Source: Sphingosinicella sp. BN140058 (lineage in GTDB: Bacteria > Pseudomonadota > Alphaproteobacteria > Sphingomonadales > Sphingomonadaceae). From it: a stretch of DNA of 64,000 nucleotides. The first letter of the stretch is position 1, and each line of letters opens with the position of its first letter. The stretch is taken from assembly GCF_004135585.1 (NCBI RefSeq), contig NZ_CP035501.1:2033001-2097000 (forward strand). Reading direction: 5' to 3'. The notes under the pieces are model-generated. The model was not told where the DNA came from and searched no databases. It worked only from the letters and a program-made list of their open reading frames with translations. Positions 46,405 through 55,681 of this stretch are shown in pieces. The position numbers were made by a program, and so were the translations under genes.

Positions 46405-47085
46405 TCAGCTCTCGCCGTCGATCTCCGGCGCTTCGTCGAGATATTTCGGAGTCTCCGGTGCGCGAAGCTTGGCCAGGGTGACGATCGCCGCCAGGGCAAG
46501 CCCGGCTTCCCAGATGAAGAACGCGATTGCCGCCGAAGCCGCGTGCAGCGCCGTCGACCATTGGTAACGCCGCGTGAGTCTGCCGACATAAGCAGGATCG
46601 AGCCGGTCGTCGATGTCGCGGGTCGCGCAACCGGTTCGCCACTTGAGCAACCAGGCCAGCGACAGCGCAGCCAGCGCGACCACATAGAAGATCGCGCCGG
46701 CTTCCCGGGAGCCGGGATCACTCAAGCGCTCGGCAAACGCGCGCGTGGGAAATGCTATGAAGGCGATGATTGCAAGGAACAGCAGCGTCGCGAGCAGAAA
46801 ATGATGCCCGGTGGTACGGTAGATGGCGCCTGAAAAATGGTGGTGCACCCAATAGATGCCGATCACCAGCACCGAGAGAAGATAAGCCAGATAAGCGGGC
46901 CACAGCGTCAACAGCTCGTTGGCGAAATCCGGCCCGGCTTCGGGAAGCTTGATCTCCAGCAGCGGCAGCGTGAAGGCGATCGCGAACACCGCGTCTGCGA
47001 AAATCTCCATCCGCTGCGTTCCGCGCACGGCCCCTTCGCCGGGATGCTCGTCGAGCCGCGGCGTATCTTTATTGTCCTTGGTCAC
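46405..47085 (-). CDS. TMEM175-family putative cation channel
   Basis: 226-residue membrane protein with six helices. The TMEM175 (DUF1211) signature in helix 1 reads RMEIFADAVFAIAFTLPLLEIKLP, matching the RxxxFSDAVFAIAxTL filter consensus with Ala for Ser. Bacterial members are K+-conducting tetramers with weak selectivity. Acidic tail (LDEAPEIDGES). Convergent with the dioxygenase gene (13-base gap). Confidence 0.9.
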   Translation of the reverse strand: MTKDNKDTPRLDEHPGEGAVRGTQRMEIFADAVFAIAFTLPLLEIKLPEAGPDFANELLTLWPAYLAYLLSVLVIGIYWVHHHFSGAIYRTTGHHFLLATLLFLAIIAFIAFPTRAFAERLSDPGSREAGAIFYVVALAALSLAWLLKWRTGCATRDIDDRLDPAYVGRLTRRYQWSTALHAASAAIAFFIWEAGLALAAIVTLAKLRAPETPKYLDEAPEIDGES

Positions 47086-47237
47086 GATCGATCCTCCTGG
47101 GCGGCGTTCGGCCAGGCTAGGCGAGAACGAGGACGATGGCGATCCTGAGCGTGAAAGCCGCCTCCGCGCCGAAGGGATGCGGTATCAACGGGCGTTTCCT
47201 GGCTCGAGAGCGGCTCAGGCGCAGAGCACAAGCTGCG

Positions 47238-47729
47238 TCAGTCGGTTGCACCCATATAGGCGCCGTTCAAGTAGAGGAGCGGATCGACTTCTTCGCGGGC
47301 GATCGCGTCCTCGACGACGCCGATGAAAATGCTGTGGGTGCCGAAGGGATGATGATCGATCCGGCGGCACACGATCGAGGCCTGGGCGTCGATCAGCCGC
47401 GGCGGGCGCTCGCAATCCATCGTCCAGCCGGAGACGAAGCGCAGGCCGTGCTGCCGGCGATCGGCGAACATCTGGGCGATGTCGACCTGATCGCGGTGCA
47501 GGACGTTGACGCAGAAATGCGAGACGTCCTCCATCGAGCTGTGCATCGCCGCGAACCGGTTGATACAGACCAGCAGGCTGGGCGGATCCATCGCAAGCGA
47601 CGACATTGCGGTCGCGGTGATCCCCATCGGCTCGCCGCCGACGCAGATCGTGATCACGTTCACGGTTGACGCCACCCGGCGCATCGCCGCCCGGAAGCCG
47701 TCGGTCACGTGAAGATCGGTTTCGCTCAT
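47238..47729 (-). CDS. Flavin reductase-like FMN-binding protein
   Basis: 163-residue split-barrel flavoprotein of the HpaC/flavin reductase family. FRAAMRRVASTVNVITI, GITATAMSSLAMDPPSLLVCIN and DHHPFGTHSIFIGVV are standard motifs for FMN binding and NAD(P)H-linked reduction that feeds a two-component monooxygenase. No monooxygenase is nearby. Start ATG 47729 has GGGGAAGGCG before it; an ATG at 47741 is possible. Confidence 0.9.
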   Translation of the reverse strand: MSETDLHVTDGFRAAMRRVASTVNVITICVGGEPMGITATAMSSLAMDPPSLLVCINRFAAMHSSMEDVSHFCVNVLHRDQVDIAQMFADRRQHGLRFVSGWTMDCERPPRLIDAQASIVCRRIDHHPFGTHSIFIGVVEDAIAREEVDPLLYLNGAYMGATD

Positions 47730-47946
47730 CGCCTTCCCCATGGCGTCTGCCGCCGTCGCTGGCAATCCGCGATCCGTAGCCACGCATTTCGGGATCGCAG
47801 CGGAAGCCGGCAAGGCTCTGGATTTCCGAGGTCTTTGCGCCCGCCGCCCCCTCCCCGCCCCGGCAGCAGCAGAGACAAACGTCGGATTTCACTGGAAAAT
47901 CTTTGGATATCCGCTAGCATCACGGCCGGGAGGCGACAGGGGGAAC

Positions 47947-48585
47947 ATGATCGAGCTTCTGACGGCACCGGCGAATCTGCCATTCTCGGTGGCATTGATC
48001 GTGATGCTGCTGATCGGCCTCATTGAAGCGATCGGGCTCGGCGCGCATGCCGTCCACATCGATCTTCACCTCGATACCCATATCGATGGTTTCGATCCCC
48101 TTGCCTGGCTCGGCATCGGCCGGATCCCGTTGCTGATGGTGATCATCGTCTTTCTCGCCATCTTCGGCCTGGCGGGGCTGACGCTACAGCAACTGGCCTC
48201 CGAACTGGCCGGCGCACCTTTGTCGCCATGGATCGCCGGTTTGGCGGCCGCCGTCGCAGCTTTGCCGCTCACCGGTTTCGGCGCGCGCGGCCTCGCCCGC
48301 ATCCTGCCCCAGGACGAGACCACTGCCGTGAGCCTCGACACTCTCGTCGGCAAGCGCGGCGAGATCACGATCGGCACCGCCCGCCGTGGCAGCCCCGCGC
48401 AGGCGCGGGTGCGCGACGTCCACGGCCAGGTCCATTACGTTATGGTCGAGCCGCACGAGGAAGCCCATCCGCTCGCCGCCGGCGACGCCATCCTCCTCGC
48501 CCGCCGCGAGGGCCACATTTTCATCGCACTGGGGCGGGCCGACGGCCTCGACCCGCTCATCCACGAACAACTGAAGGTAGGTTGA
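47947..48585 (+). CDS. YqiJ-family membrane protein (NfeD/OB-fold)
   Basis: 212-residue inner-membrane protein with three to four helices in the first 130 residues and a C-terminal OB-fold (about 135-210; LVGKRGEITIGTARRGSPAQARVRD). YqiJ is coded ahead of the flotillin YqiK in many bacteria and is needed for its placement or turnover. ATG 47947 follows GGGGGAAC. Ends 2 bases before the yqiK start. Confidence 0.88.
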   Translation: MIELLTAPANLPFSVALIVMLLIGLIEAIGLGAHAVHIDLHLDTHIDGFDPLAWLGIGRIPLLMVIIVFLAIFGLAGLTLQQLASELAGAPLSPWIAGLAAAVAALPLTGFGARGLARILPQDETTAVSLDTLVGKRGEITIGTARRGSPAQARVRDVHGQVHYVMVEPHEEAHPLAAGDAILLARREGHIFIALGRADGLDPLIHEQLKVG

Positions 48586-48587
48586 CG

Positions 48588-50279
48588 ATGTTCACCGGAA
48601 TGAATGGCCTCATCCAGTTGGCGATCTATGCCGGCGCCATCCTTGTGGTGGCGCTGACGATCGGGCTCATGATCACACGCCTCTACAAGCGTGCGACCAA
48701 GGAGATCGGCTTCGTCCGCACCGGCTTCGGCGGCGAGAAGGTGGTGATCAACGGCGGCGCTCTCGTGCTGCCGGTTCTCCACGAGACGATGCCGGTCAAC
48801 CTCAACACCGTCCGCCTCGCCGTCGAGCGCAAGAATAACGACGCGCTGATCACCCTCGATCGCCTGCGCATCGACGTGAAGGCCGAATTCTACGTTCGCG
48901 TCCGCCCGGACAGCGAGAGCATCGCCATCGCGGCCCAGACGCTCGGCCTGCGCACGATGCAGCCCGAAAGTCTGAAGGAGCTGATCGAGGGCAAGTTCGT
49001 CGACGCTCTGCGCTCCGTCGCCGCGGGCATGACGATGGCCCAGCTGCACGAGCAGCGCGCCGATTTCGTTCAGAAGGTGCAGCAGGTTTCGGCCGCCGAT
49101 CTGGCGATGAACGGCCTCGAGCTCGAATCGGTGTCGCTGACCGGCCTCGACCAGACCTCGATCGAGCATTTCAACGCCAACAATGCGTTCGATGCCGAGG
49201 GCCTCACCAAGCTCACCGAGCAGATCGAGCTGCGCAAGAAGGCGCGCAACGACATCGAGCAGGAAACCCGGGTGCAGATCGAAGCGAAGAATTTCGACGC
49301 CCAGCGTCGCAGCCTCGAGATCGCCCGCGACGCCGAATTCGCGCGGCTGGAACAGGAGCGCGAGGTCGAAGTGCGGCGCGCCGCCCAGTCTGCCGAAGTT
49401 GCGCAGGAGCAGTCGCTGCGCCAGCGTGAAGCCGAGGAAGCGCGGATCGCCGCCAAGCAGCAGGTCGACAGCGCCCAGATCCAGGCCAACCGTCTCGTTG
49501 AGCAGGCCAAGATCGCGCAGACCCAGGCGCTCGAGATCGCCCGCCAGGAACAGCAAATCGCAGTCCAGAACAAGAGCCGCGAGGAAAGCCAGGCCAAGGC
49601 GGAGGCCGACAAGGCGCGCGCCGCCGCGGTCGCGGCCGAGGAGCAGGTCGGCACGGCGCGCGAAACCGAGATCGCCGAACGGCAGAAGAAGATCGAACTG
49701 ATCGACGCGGCGCGCGAGGCCGAGCGGGCGGCGATCGGCATCCGCGTCAAGGCCGATGCCGACAAGCAGGCCGCCGCCGACCGCGCCGAAGCCCTTCGTC
49801 TCGCCGCCGAAGGCGAGGCGGAAGCGGAAAAGCTCAAGGCGGAGGCCGCCCGCGTCCGCTTCGAAGTCGAAGCGGCCGGACAGCGTGCGATCAACGAGGC
49901 GGCGAACCTGCTCTCGTCCGATCAGGTATCGCTGCAGGCGAAGGTTGCCCTGCTCAAGGTGCTCCCGGAAATTGTCCGGGAAGCCGCCAAGCCTATGGAA
50001 GCAATCGACAGCATCAAGATCGTCCAGGTCGATGGCCTGACCGGGAGCGCCGGCGCGGGCGGACTGGCCGGCGGCGCGGCTGGCGGGGACAGCAGCAACC
50101 TTGCCTCGTCCGCGGTCGCCGCGGCGCTCCGCTACCGTGCGCAGGCACCGATCGTCGACGGCCTGATGAAGGAATTGGGCTTCGACGGATCGACGCTGGA
50201 GAATCTGGTCGCCGGCGCCAAGGATCCGGGCTCGGCCGAGGTGCCTCTGGTCGCAGTGCCGGTCGCCCCGAAGGATTGA
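48588..50279 (+). CDS. Flotillin-family protein YqiK
   Basis: 563-residue SPFH protein. N-terminal hairpin/helix (about 8-30), SPFH domain with FGGEKVVINGGALVLPVLHE, and a long Ala/Glu-rich coiled coil (about 215-450; many EIAR, EAEKLK repeats). A Gly-rich stretch (about 485-500) precedes a short C-terminal domain. Flotillins scaffold membrane microdomains. Paired with YqiJ in one operon. Confidence 0.93.
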   Translation: MFTGMNGLIQLAIYAGAILVVALTIGLMITRLYKRATKEIGFVRTGFGGEKVVINGGALVLPVLHETMPVNLNTVRLAVERKNNDALITLDRLRIDVKAEFYVRVRPDSESIAIAAQTLGLRTMQPESLKELIEGKFVDALRSVAAGMTMAQLHEQRADFVQKVQQVSAADLAMNGLELESVSLTGLDQTSIEHFNANNAFDAEGLTKLTEQIELRKKARNDIEQETRVQIEAKNFDAQRRSLEIARDAEFARLEQEREVEVRRAAQSAEVAQEQSLRQREAEEARIAAKQQVDSAQIQANRLVEQAKIAQTQALEIARQEQQIAVQNKSREESQAKAEADKARAAAVAAEEQVGTARETEIAERQKKIELIDAAREAERAAIGIRVKADADKQAAADRAEALRLAAEGEAEAEKLKAEAARVRFEVEAAGQRAINEAANLLSSDQVSLQAKVALLKVLPEIVREAAKPMEAIDSIKIVQVDGLTGSAGAGGLAGGAAGGDSSNLASSAVAAALRYRAQAPIVDGLMKELGFDGSTLENLVAGAKDPGSAEVPLVAVPVAPKD

Positions 50280-50324
50280 ACGGACGATGCGCATCGCGCC
50301 GCGGGGTGGGGTGCGCATCGCCGC

Positions 50325-51539
50325 ATGTCGAAAAGGCGGAACCGCGCCGCCCGTCCGGCGCTGCGCAACGCAATGAGCACAATTCACCGCCTCAACCACG
50401 CGCTCGAACGCGCCTGGGCGCGGGGCCTGCTGCCCGAGCCGCCATTTGAGCGGGCGCTTGCGCGCTGGTCTGCGGAGGGCGATCCGAGCTGGACGGAGCC
50501 GCTCGCGATCCTGGTCCAAAGCCTGATCGAGGAAGCCGATCTCAATCCGCTCGGGCGGACCATGGCTTATGGCCAGATTGCGCGGGCGGTGGCCGCCCGC
50601 CGCCGCGCGGACGCGCTGTGGCGAACACGATTCGAGATCGCTGATATCCGGATCGAGGCGCCGATCGTCATCCTCGGCCAGATGCGGTCGGGGACGACTC
50701 GGGTCCACCGGCTGCTCGCCTGCGACCCGCGCTTTCGCTTCACCCGCTTCTATGAGACGATGGCACCGGTGCCGCCGCGCGGCCCCGATCTCCGGCCGCT
50801 CGCCGCCGCGGCCGGCCTGCGTTTCGTCCACCATCTCAATCCGGATCTGAAGGCGGTCCATCCCACCACCGCGGCAGCACCGGAGGAGGAATTCGGCCTA
50901 TTCAGCCCCTCCATCCACGGCGCCCAGTTCGAGGCGCAATGGCGGGTCCCGAGCTTCACCCGCTGGTGGGAACAAGTCGACCGCCGGCCGGTCTACGCGA
51001 CGTTCGGCAAGCTGATGAAGATCCTTGCCTGGTCGCGGGCCGGCAGCGGACCGTGGCTGATGAAAGCGCCGCAATTCATGGAGGATCTCGATCTGCTCCT
51101 CGAGCAATTCCCGGATGCACGGCTGATCTGCCTGGATCGCGACCCGGCCGAAGTCGCAGGCTCGTCGGCCTCGCTCGTCTGGAACCAGATGAAGGTCCAG
51201 TCCGATTCGGCAGATGCCGCGTGGATCGGCGCCGAATGGCTGCGCAAGACTGCGCGGCGAGCGGATCGGTCAGCCGCCGTACGTGCCGCTCGCCCCGACG
51301 TGCCCCAGATCGAGATCAGCTTCGACGCGATGAACCAGGACTGGCGCGGCGCCGTCGCGCGCATCTACGACTTCCTCGACCTGCCGCTGACATCCGCGGT
51401 CGAAGCCGCGATGGCGCGCTATCTCGCAGAGGCGGAGCGCAGCGGCTTTCGCGGCCATCGCTACAGCCTCGCCGACTTCGGCCTCGATGCAGAAAGCGTG
51501 CGCAATGTGGTTGGGGCGAGCGCCGCTTACGCGCTATAG
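50325..51539 (+). CDS. Sulfotransferase-family protein
   Basis: 404-residue P-loop protein. The PAPS 5'-phosphosulfate loop is ILGQMRSGTTRVHRLLA (about 120-136), and the 3'-phosphate region is LICLDRDPAEVAGSSASL. The family includes bacterial enzymes acting on lipids or glycans; no substrate can be given. Start ATG 50325 or ATG 50373; the earlier begins a basic segment. Ends 7 bases before crtZ, so it may be cotranscribed with it. Confidence 0.88.
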   Translation: MSKRRNRAARPALRNAMSTIHRLNHALERAWARGLLPEPPFERALARWSAEGDPSWTEPLAILVQSLIEEADLNPLGRTMAYGQIARAVAARRRADALWRTRFEIADIRIEAPIVILGQMRSGTTRVHRLLACDPRFRFTRFYETMAPVPPRGPDLRPLAAAAGLRFVHHLNPDLKAVHPTTAAAPEEEFGLFSPSIHGAQFEAQWRVPSFTRWWEQVDRRPVYATFGKLMKILAWSRAGSGPWLMKAPQFMEDLDLLLEQFPDARLICLDRDPAEVAGSSASLVWNQMKVQSDSADAAWIGAEWLRKTARRADRSAAVRAARPDVPQIEISFDAMNQDWRGAVARIYDFLDLPLTSAVEAAMARYLAEAERSGFRGHRYSLADFGLDAESVRNVVGASAAYAL

Positions 51540-51546
51540 CCCGCGC

Positions 51547-52044
51547 ATGTCCTGGTATGTCGGTTTGCTGCTCTTCCTCGCCACCGTCGCGGCGATGGAG
51601 GGCGTCGCCTATGGCGCGCACCGCTGGATCATGCACGGGCCCGGTTGGTTCCTGCATCGAAGCCACCACCGGCCGCGTACCGGCGCCTTCGAAGCGAACG
51701 ATCTTTATGCCGTGATCTTCGCCCTGCCCTCGATCACCCTGATCTTCGGCGGCGTCAATCTCGGCTGGGGCGCCTGGGCGATCTGGGTCGGCGCCGGCAT
51801 CGCCGCTTACGGCGCCATCTATTTCGGCTTCCACGACGTCATCGTCCACCGCCGGCTCGCGCACCGCTACCTGCCCAAGTCCGACTATATGAAGCGGATC
51901 ATCCAGGCGCACCGGCTGCATCACGTTACCGAGAGCCGCGAGGATTCGGTCAGTTTCGGCTTCCTGATCGCCCCCCGGCCCGAGGCGCTCAAGGCCGAGT
52001 TGAAGAAGCGCGGCCATGCCGGGGTAAGGGCACCGCGGGCCTAG
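51547..52044 (+). CDS. crtZ: Beta-carotene 3-hydroxylase
   Basis: 165-residue di-iron membrane hydroxylase adding 3- and 3'-hydroxyls to beta-carotene to give zeaxanthin. The four His clusters are present: HRWIMHG, HRSHH, FHDVIVHRR and HRLHH. ATG 51547 gives the usual MSWYVGLLLF opening. Converges on crtB with a palindromic spacer. Confidence 0.95.
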   Translation: MSWYVGLLLFLATVAAMEGVAYGAHRWIMHGPGWFLHRSHHRPRTGAFEANDLYAVIFALPSITLIFGGVNLGWGAWAIWVGAGIAAYGAIYFGFHDVIVHRRLAHRYLPKSDYMKRIIQAHRLHHVTESREDSVSFGFLIAPRPEALKAELKKRGHAGVRAPRA

Positions 52045-52046
52045 CC

Positions 52047-52073
52047 ATCTCCCCCTTCAGGGAAGAGGGGGAT
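52047..52073. terminator. Hairpin between convergent crtZ and crtB
   Basis: CCCCCTTC and GAAGAGGGGG (52051-52058, 52062-52071) pair with a one-base bulge in the gap between the two stops. It could serve as a bidirectional end structure; no T tract. It resembles the CT/GA-rich arms of the repeat at 38064. Confidence 0.5.
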
Positions 52074-53005
52074 CAGCGTGGCCGGGTCCAGAGGTCCTCG
52101 CGCTCGACCGAATCCCCGCTGCCCGATGCTTTCACCAGCGCCAGCCCCACCGATGCCAGCTTGCGGCGCTTGCGGATAATCACCCGACTGTCGAGCGCAG
52201 CCGCGCCGCGCTGGGCAACCTTGCGGCCGATCGCCCCATAGATCGAGGCTGCGGCGAGCACCGCCCAGCGGGCGCGGAACGGAAGGCGTGGGGCACCGGC
52301 GCGCCCGGAAAGCTCGTATCGTTCGGACAAGGCGGCGAGGCGCCCGGCGATCATGGCGACCCTGTCGCGATGCGCCGGCGAGGCGAGATCGCCCGGCTTC
52401 AGGCCGGCTTCGGCCAGCCATTCGGCGGGGATGTAGCAGCGCCCGTTCTCGCAATCCTCGGTGATGTCCCGGGCGATGTTGGCGAGCTGGAACGCGATGC
52501 CGAGATCGGAGGCTCGGTCGAGGGTCAGCTCGTCGTCCGGCGCCACCCCCATCACCACCGCCATCATGCAGCCGACCGCACCGGCGACGTGAAAGCAATA
52601 GCGCAGCAGATCGCGTTCGTTGGCCGGCCGCCAGCCCGCAGCATCGAGCGCGAAGCCGTCGAGATGGGCGCGAATGAAGGCGTGGGGGATCGCGCATTCG
52701 GCGGCGACTACGGCGAGCGCGTCGAACGGTGGATCGCCGACCGTCTCGCCCGCCAGAGCCCGGTCGGTCGCGTCCGCAATGCCGCGAAACGCCTGCTCAG
52801 GCTCGGCGACCGGGCGGCTGTCATGGCCCAGCGTCTGGCCATCGGTGCGGTCGTCGCAGGCACGGCACCAGGCGTAGAGCAGCCAGGCCCGCTCGCGCGT
52901 CTCGCGATCGAACAATCGGCTCGCCAGCCGAAAGGATTTCGAGCCGCGGCCGATGATCGCCGCAGCCTCCGCCACCAAGGCGGCGCGCTCAGGCGGCGAG
53001 ATCAT
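52073..53005 (-). CDS. crtB: Phytoene synthase
   Basis: 310-residue head-to-head prenyltransferase joining two geranylgeranyl diphosphates. Asp-rich motifs appear as YAWCRACDDRTDG and LANIARDITEDCENGRCYIP. Start ATG 53005 overlaps the end of crtI by 17 bases. Last gene of crtY-crtI-crtB. Confidence 0.96.
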   Translation of the reverse strand: MISPPERAALVAEAAAIIGRGSKSFRLASRLFDRETRERAWLLYAWCRACDDRTDGQTLGHDSRPVAEPEQAFRGIADATDRALAGETVGDPPFDALAVVAAECAIPHAFIRAHLDGFALDAAGWRPANERDLLRYCFHVAGAVGCMMAVVMGVAPDDELTLDRASDLGIAFQLANIARDITEDCENGRCYIPAEWLAEAGLKPGDLASPAHRDRVAMIAGRLAALSERYELSGRAGAPRLPFRARWAVLAAASIYGAIGRKVAQRGAAALDSRVIIRKRRKLASVGLALVKASGSGDSVEREDLWTRPR

Positions 53006-54467
53006 CGAGCATCAGCCCGGCCGTCGCCTTGGCGCTGCCGACCACGCCGGGTATCCCGGCCCCGGGATGGGTGCCGGCGCCGACGAAATAGAGATTGCGG
53101 ATGACGTCGTCGCGATTGTGAACCCGGAAGAAGGCGCTCTGGGTGAGCAGCGGCTCGAGGCTGAAAGCCGAGCCGAGATGAGCGCCGAGATCGCTCTCGA
53201 AGTCCTTCGGCGTGTAATGGAAGCAGGTCTCGATCGCGGCGCGCACGCCCGGCAGCGCGCGCGCCTCGACGATCTCGAGGATGCGGTCGCGGTAGCGGGG
53301 GCCCTCTACCGCCCAGTCGACATCATGGTTGCCGAGATGCGGCACCGGCGCCAGCGCGTAGAAGGTCGAGCAACCCGCCGGAGCCATTTCGGGATCGGTC
53401 GCGGTCGGATGATGCAGATAGAGCGAGGGATCGTCGGCGAGACGCCCCTTGCCGTAAATGTCTCCGAGCAGGCCCTGATAGCGGGGCCCGAACAGGATCG
53501 AATGGTGCGGCACCTCGGGCCATTTGCCGCGCGCGCCGAAATGGACGACGAACAACGAGGGCGAGAAGCGCTTGCGGCGCAGCCGCGCGGCGGCAGTGCG
53601 GCCGCGCTTGTTGTCGCCGAGCAGATCGTAGGTCGCGACCACGTCCCCGTTCGAAGCGATGCCGTCGAACCGCTCTTCCCAGCCGCTGCGGGTCCGGATC
53701 GACGTCGCCGCAGCGCCGCTCGCGGTGATCGCCTCCACCGGATCGGCGAGGCGGAGGGTGCCGCCGAGCCGCTCGAACAGGCGCACCATGCCCGCGATCA
53801 GCGCATTGGTGCCGCCTTTGGCGAACCACACGCCGCCATCGCGCTCCAGCTTGTGGATCAGGGCATAGATGGCGCTGGTCGTCATCGGGTTGCCGCCGAC
53901 GAGGAGCGTGTGAAAGGACAAGGCCTGCCGCAATTTCTCGTTGCGAACGAAGGTCGACACCATCGCATAGACCGAGCGCCACGCCTGGTAGCGCGCCAGC
54001 GCCGGCGCCGCCCGCAGCATCGACCGGAAATCGAGGAAAGGCACCGCCCCCAATTTCTCATAGCCTTCGCGGTATACGCCGGCCGAATAATCGAGGAACC
54101 GCCGATAGCCGGCGACGTCCGCCGGATCGAGCGCCTCGATCTGGGCGAGCAAGGCAGGGTCGTCGTTGGAATAATCGAAGATGCTGCCGTCGGGCCAGGA
54201 CAGGCGATAGAAGGGACTGACCGGCACCAGATCGACGTCTGCCGCGATGTCGCTGCCCGACAAAGCCCACAATTCCTGCAGGCAGGCGGGATCGGTGATC
54301 ACGGTCGGCCCGGCATCGAACGTGTAACCGTCCCGGTTCCAGACGTAGGCGCGTCCGCCGGGCTTGTCCCGCGCTTCGACGATGGTGGTGGCGATCCCGG
54401 CCGATTGCAGTCGGATCGCCAGTGCAAGACCGCCGAAACCGGCGCCGATGACGGCAGCGCGTTTCAT
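52989..54467 (-). CDS. crtI: Phytoene desaturase (lycopene-forming)
   Basis: 492-residue FAD enzyme performing four desaturations to lycopene. N-terminal dinucleotide site AAVIGAGFGGLALAIRL and the C-terminal bacterial-type phytoene dehydrogenase signature near NLYFVGAGTHPGAGIPGV are both intact. The ATG overlaps the crtY stop (ATGA). Confidence 0.97.
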   Translation of the reverse strand: MKRAAVIGAGFGGLALAIRLQSAGIATTIVEARDKPGGRAYVWNRDGYTFDAGPTVITDPACLQELWALSGSDIAADVDLVPVSPFYRLSWPDGSIFDYSNDDPALLAQIEALDPADVAGYRRFLDYSAGVYREGYEKLGAVPFLDFRSMLRAAPALARYQAWRSVYAMVSTFVRNEKLRQALSFHTLLVGGNPMTTSAIYALIHKLERDGGVWFAKGGTNALIAGMVRLFERLGGTLRLADPVEAITASGAAATSIRTRSGWEERFDGIASNGDVVATYDLLGDNKRGRTAAARLRRKRFSPSLFVVHFGARGKWPEVPHHSILFGPRYQGLLGDIYGKGRLADDPSLYLHHPTATDPEMAPAGCSTFYALAPVPHLGNHDVDWAVEGPRYRDRILEIVEARALPGVRAAIETCFHYTPKDFESDLGAHLGSAFSLEPLLTQSAFFRVHNRDDVIRNLYFVGAGTHPGAGIPGVVGSAKATAGLMLDDLAA

Positions 54468-55624
54468 GCGGTCGTCTGTCCTTCCTTGTTGGCAAGGGCC
54501 GAAATGGCCTTGCCGATCCTGACCGGCGGTTTCCCGCTCAAAATGCGGGCTTTGTCGACCAGGGTCGTCTGCGCCGCATAGAAGCGTTCGACCACCGACG
54601 CATCCAGACGGTAAAAGTGCTCAAGCACACGATAGCGTTCCGGTCCGGGCGCCGCCCGGAACAGCATACGGTTGAGCAGCCGATAGAAGCCCCGTGCACC
54701 CCAGAGCCGCTCCGCCTCGCGGCGGAACACGGCGTGGAGCGCGGCGCTGCCGAGGTCGATCTGGCGCGAAAGCAGCAGCGCGTTGCGCGCCGCGTCGGGG
54801 AGCGAATAGCCGGTGGTGGGGTGGAAGAAACCGCCGCGTAGCCCGAGCCGCGCCACCGGCGGGCCGTCCCACAGGCGCTCGACGCGTCCGCCCATCGCCA
54901 CCGGCAGCACGCCATGCTCCTCGCGGACGGTCTCCGCGCGCCCCCATCCCTGCGCGTCGACATAGGCGTCGATACGAATGCCGAGTTCGGCCAGGTCGAA
55001 GTCGGCGCTGAGCCGGTAATAGGTGTCCTCGACCAGCATGTCGGTTGCGGAAAACGGCAGGCAGTAGACGAAGCGATAGCCGTCTCGCTGATCGACCGTG
55101 GCGTCCATGATGATCGGCCGCGCGAGCCCGTGCGGCCGCGCGAAGCGCAGCTCCCGGCCGAGGAAATATTGCCAGCCGAGATCGAGCGCCGAGAGATCGG
55201 ACGGGCCCCGCGCGTCGATCACGCCATCGGCTTCCAGCCTCTCGCCGGTGACGAGGGTGACCGCATCGGGCGCGACCTCGGCGATTCGCGCACCGAGGCG
55301 GAAGCGGTCGGCGGGCAGCGCCGCGCGCACCGCCGCGTCCAGCCGCTCCGAGCTGACGCTGTTATAGCCGCTCTCGAGCACCCGCCGGCGGCGAGGAAAG
55401 CGGATTTCGTGGCTGTCCCAATAAGCGGCGCGAAGCGGCTCCACGAGCGGCCGTGCGGCCGCATCGAGATCGGCGTCGAAATAGGACCAGGTGTGATTGC
55501 CGCCGAAGCGGTCGGCGCCCTCGAGCAGCAACAGCTCGACGTCGGAACGCCGCCCCGCCAGGGCAAGCGCCGCGAGGCAGCCGGAAAGACCGCCACCGGC
55601 GATGATCAGTCTCTTCCCTGCCAT
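54464..55624 (-). CDS. crtY: Lycopene beta-cyclase
   Basis: 386-residue flavoprotein that closes both ends of lycopene to beta-carotene. FAD site KRLIIAGGGLSGCLAALAL, and VEDTYY, LPVAMGG and GLRGGFFHPTTGYSLP mark the CrtY type. First gene of the crtYIB operon; the 57-base gap to the divergent hydroxylase at 55682 must contain both promoters. Confidence 0.96.
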   Translation of the reverse strand: MAGKRLIIAGGGLSGCLAALALAGRRSDVELLLLEGADRFGGNHTWSYFDADLDAAARPLVEPLRAAYWDSHEIRFPRRRRVLESGYNSVSSERLDAAVRAALPADRFRLGARIAEVAPDAVTLVTGERLEADGVIDARGPSDLSALDLGWQYFLGRELRFARPHGLARPIIMDATVDQRDGYRFVYCLPFSATDMLVEDTYYRLSADFDLAELGIRIDAYVDAQGWGRAETVREEHGVLPVAMGGRVERLWDGPPVARLGLRGGFFHPTTGYSLPDAARNALLLSRQIDLGSAALHAVFRREAERLWGARGFYRLLNRMLFRAAPGPERYRVLEHFYRLDASVVERFYAAQTTLVDKARILSGKPPVRIGKAISALANKEGQTTA

Positions 55625-55681
55625 GGCCTAGCCATAGGCAAGCTGGTCGCGCGGCGCCATCGGTTCGTGTAAGGCCCGGCA

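Noticed and set aside
48435..50861. 808-codon minus-strand ORF opposite yqiK
   Set aside because: Antisense shadow of the coiled-coil region; no SD or family motif.
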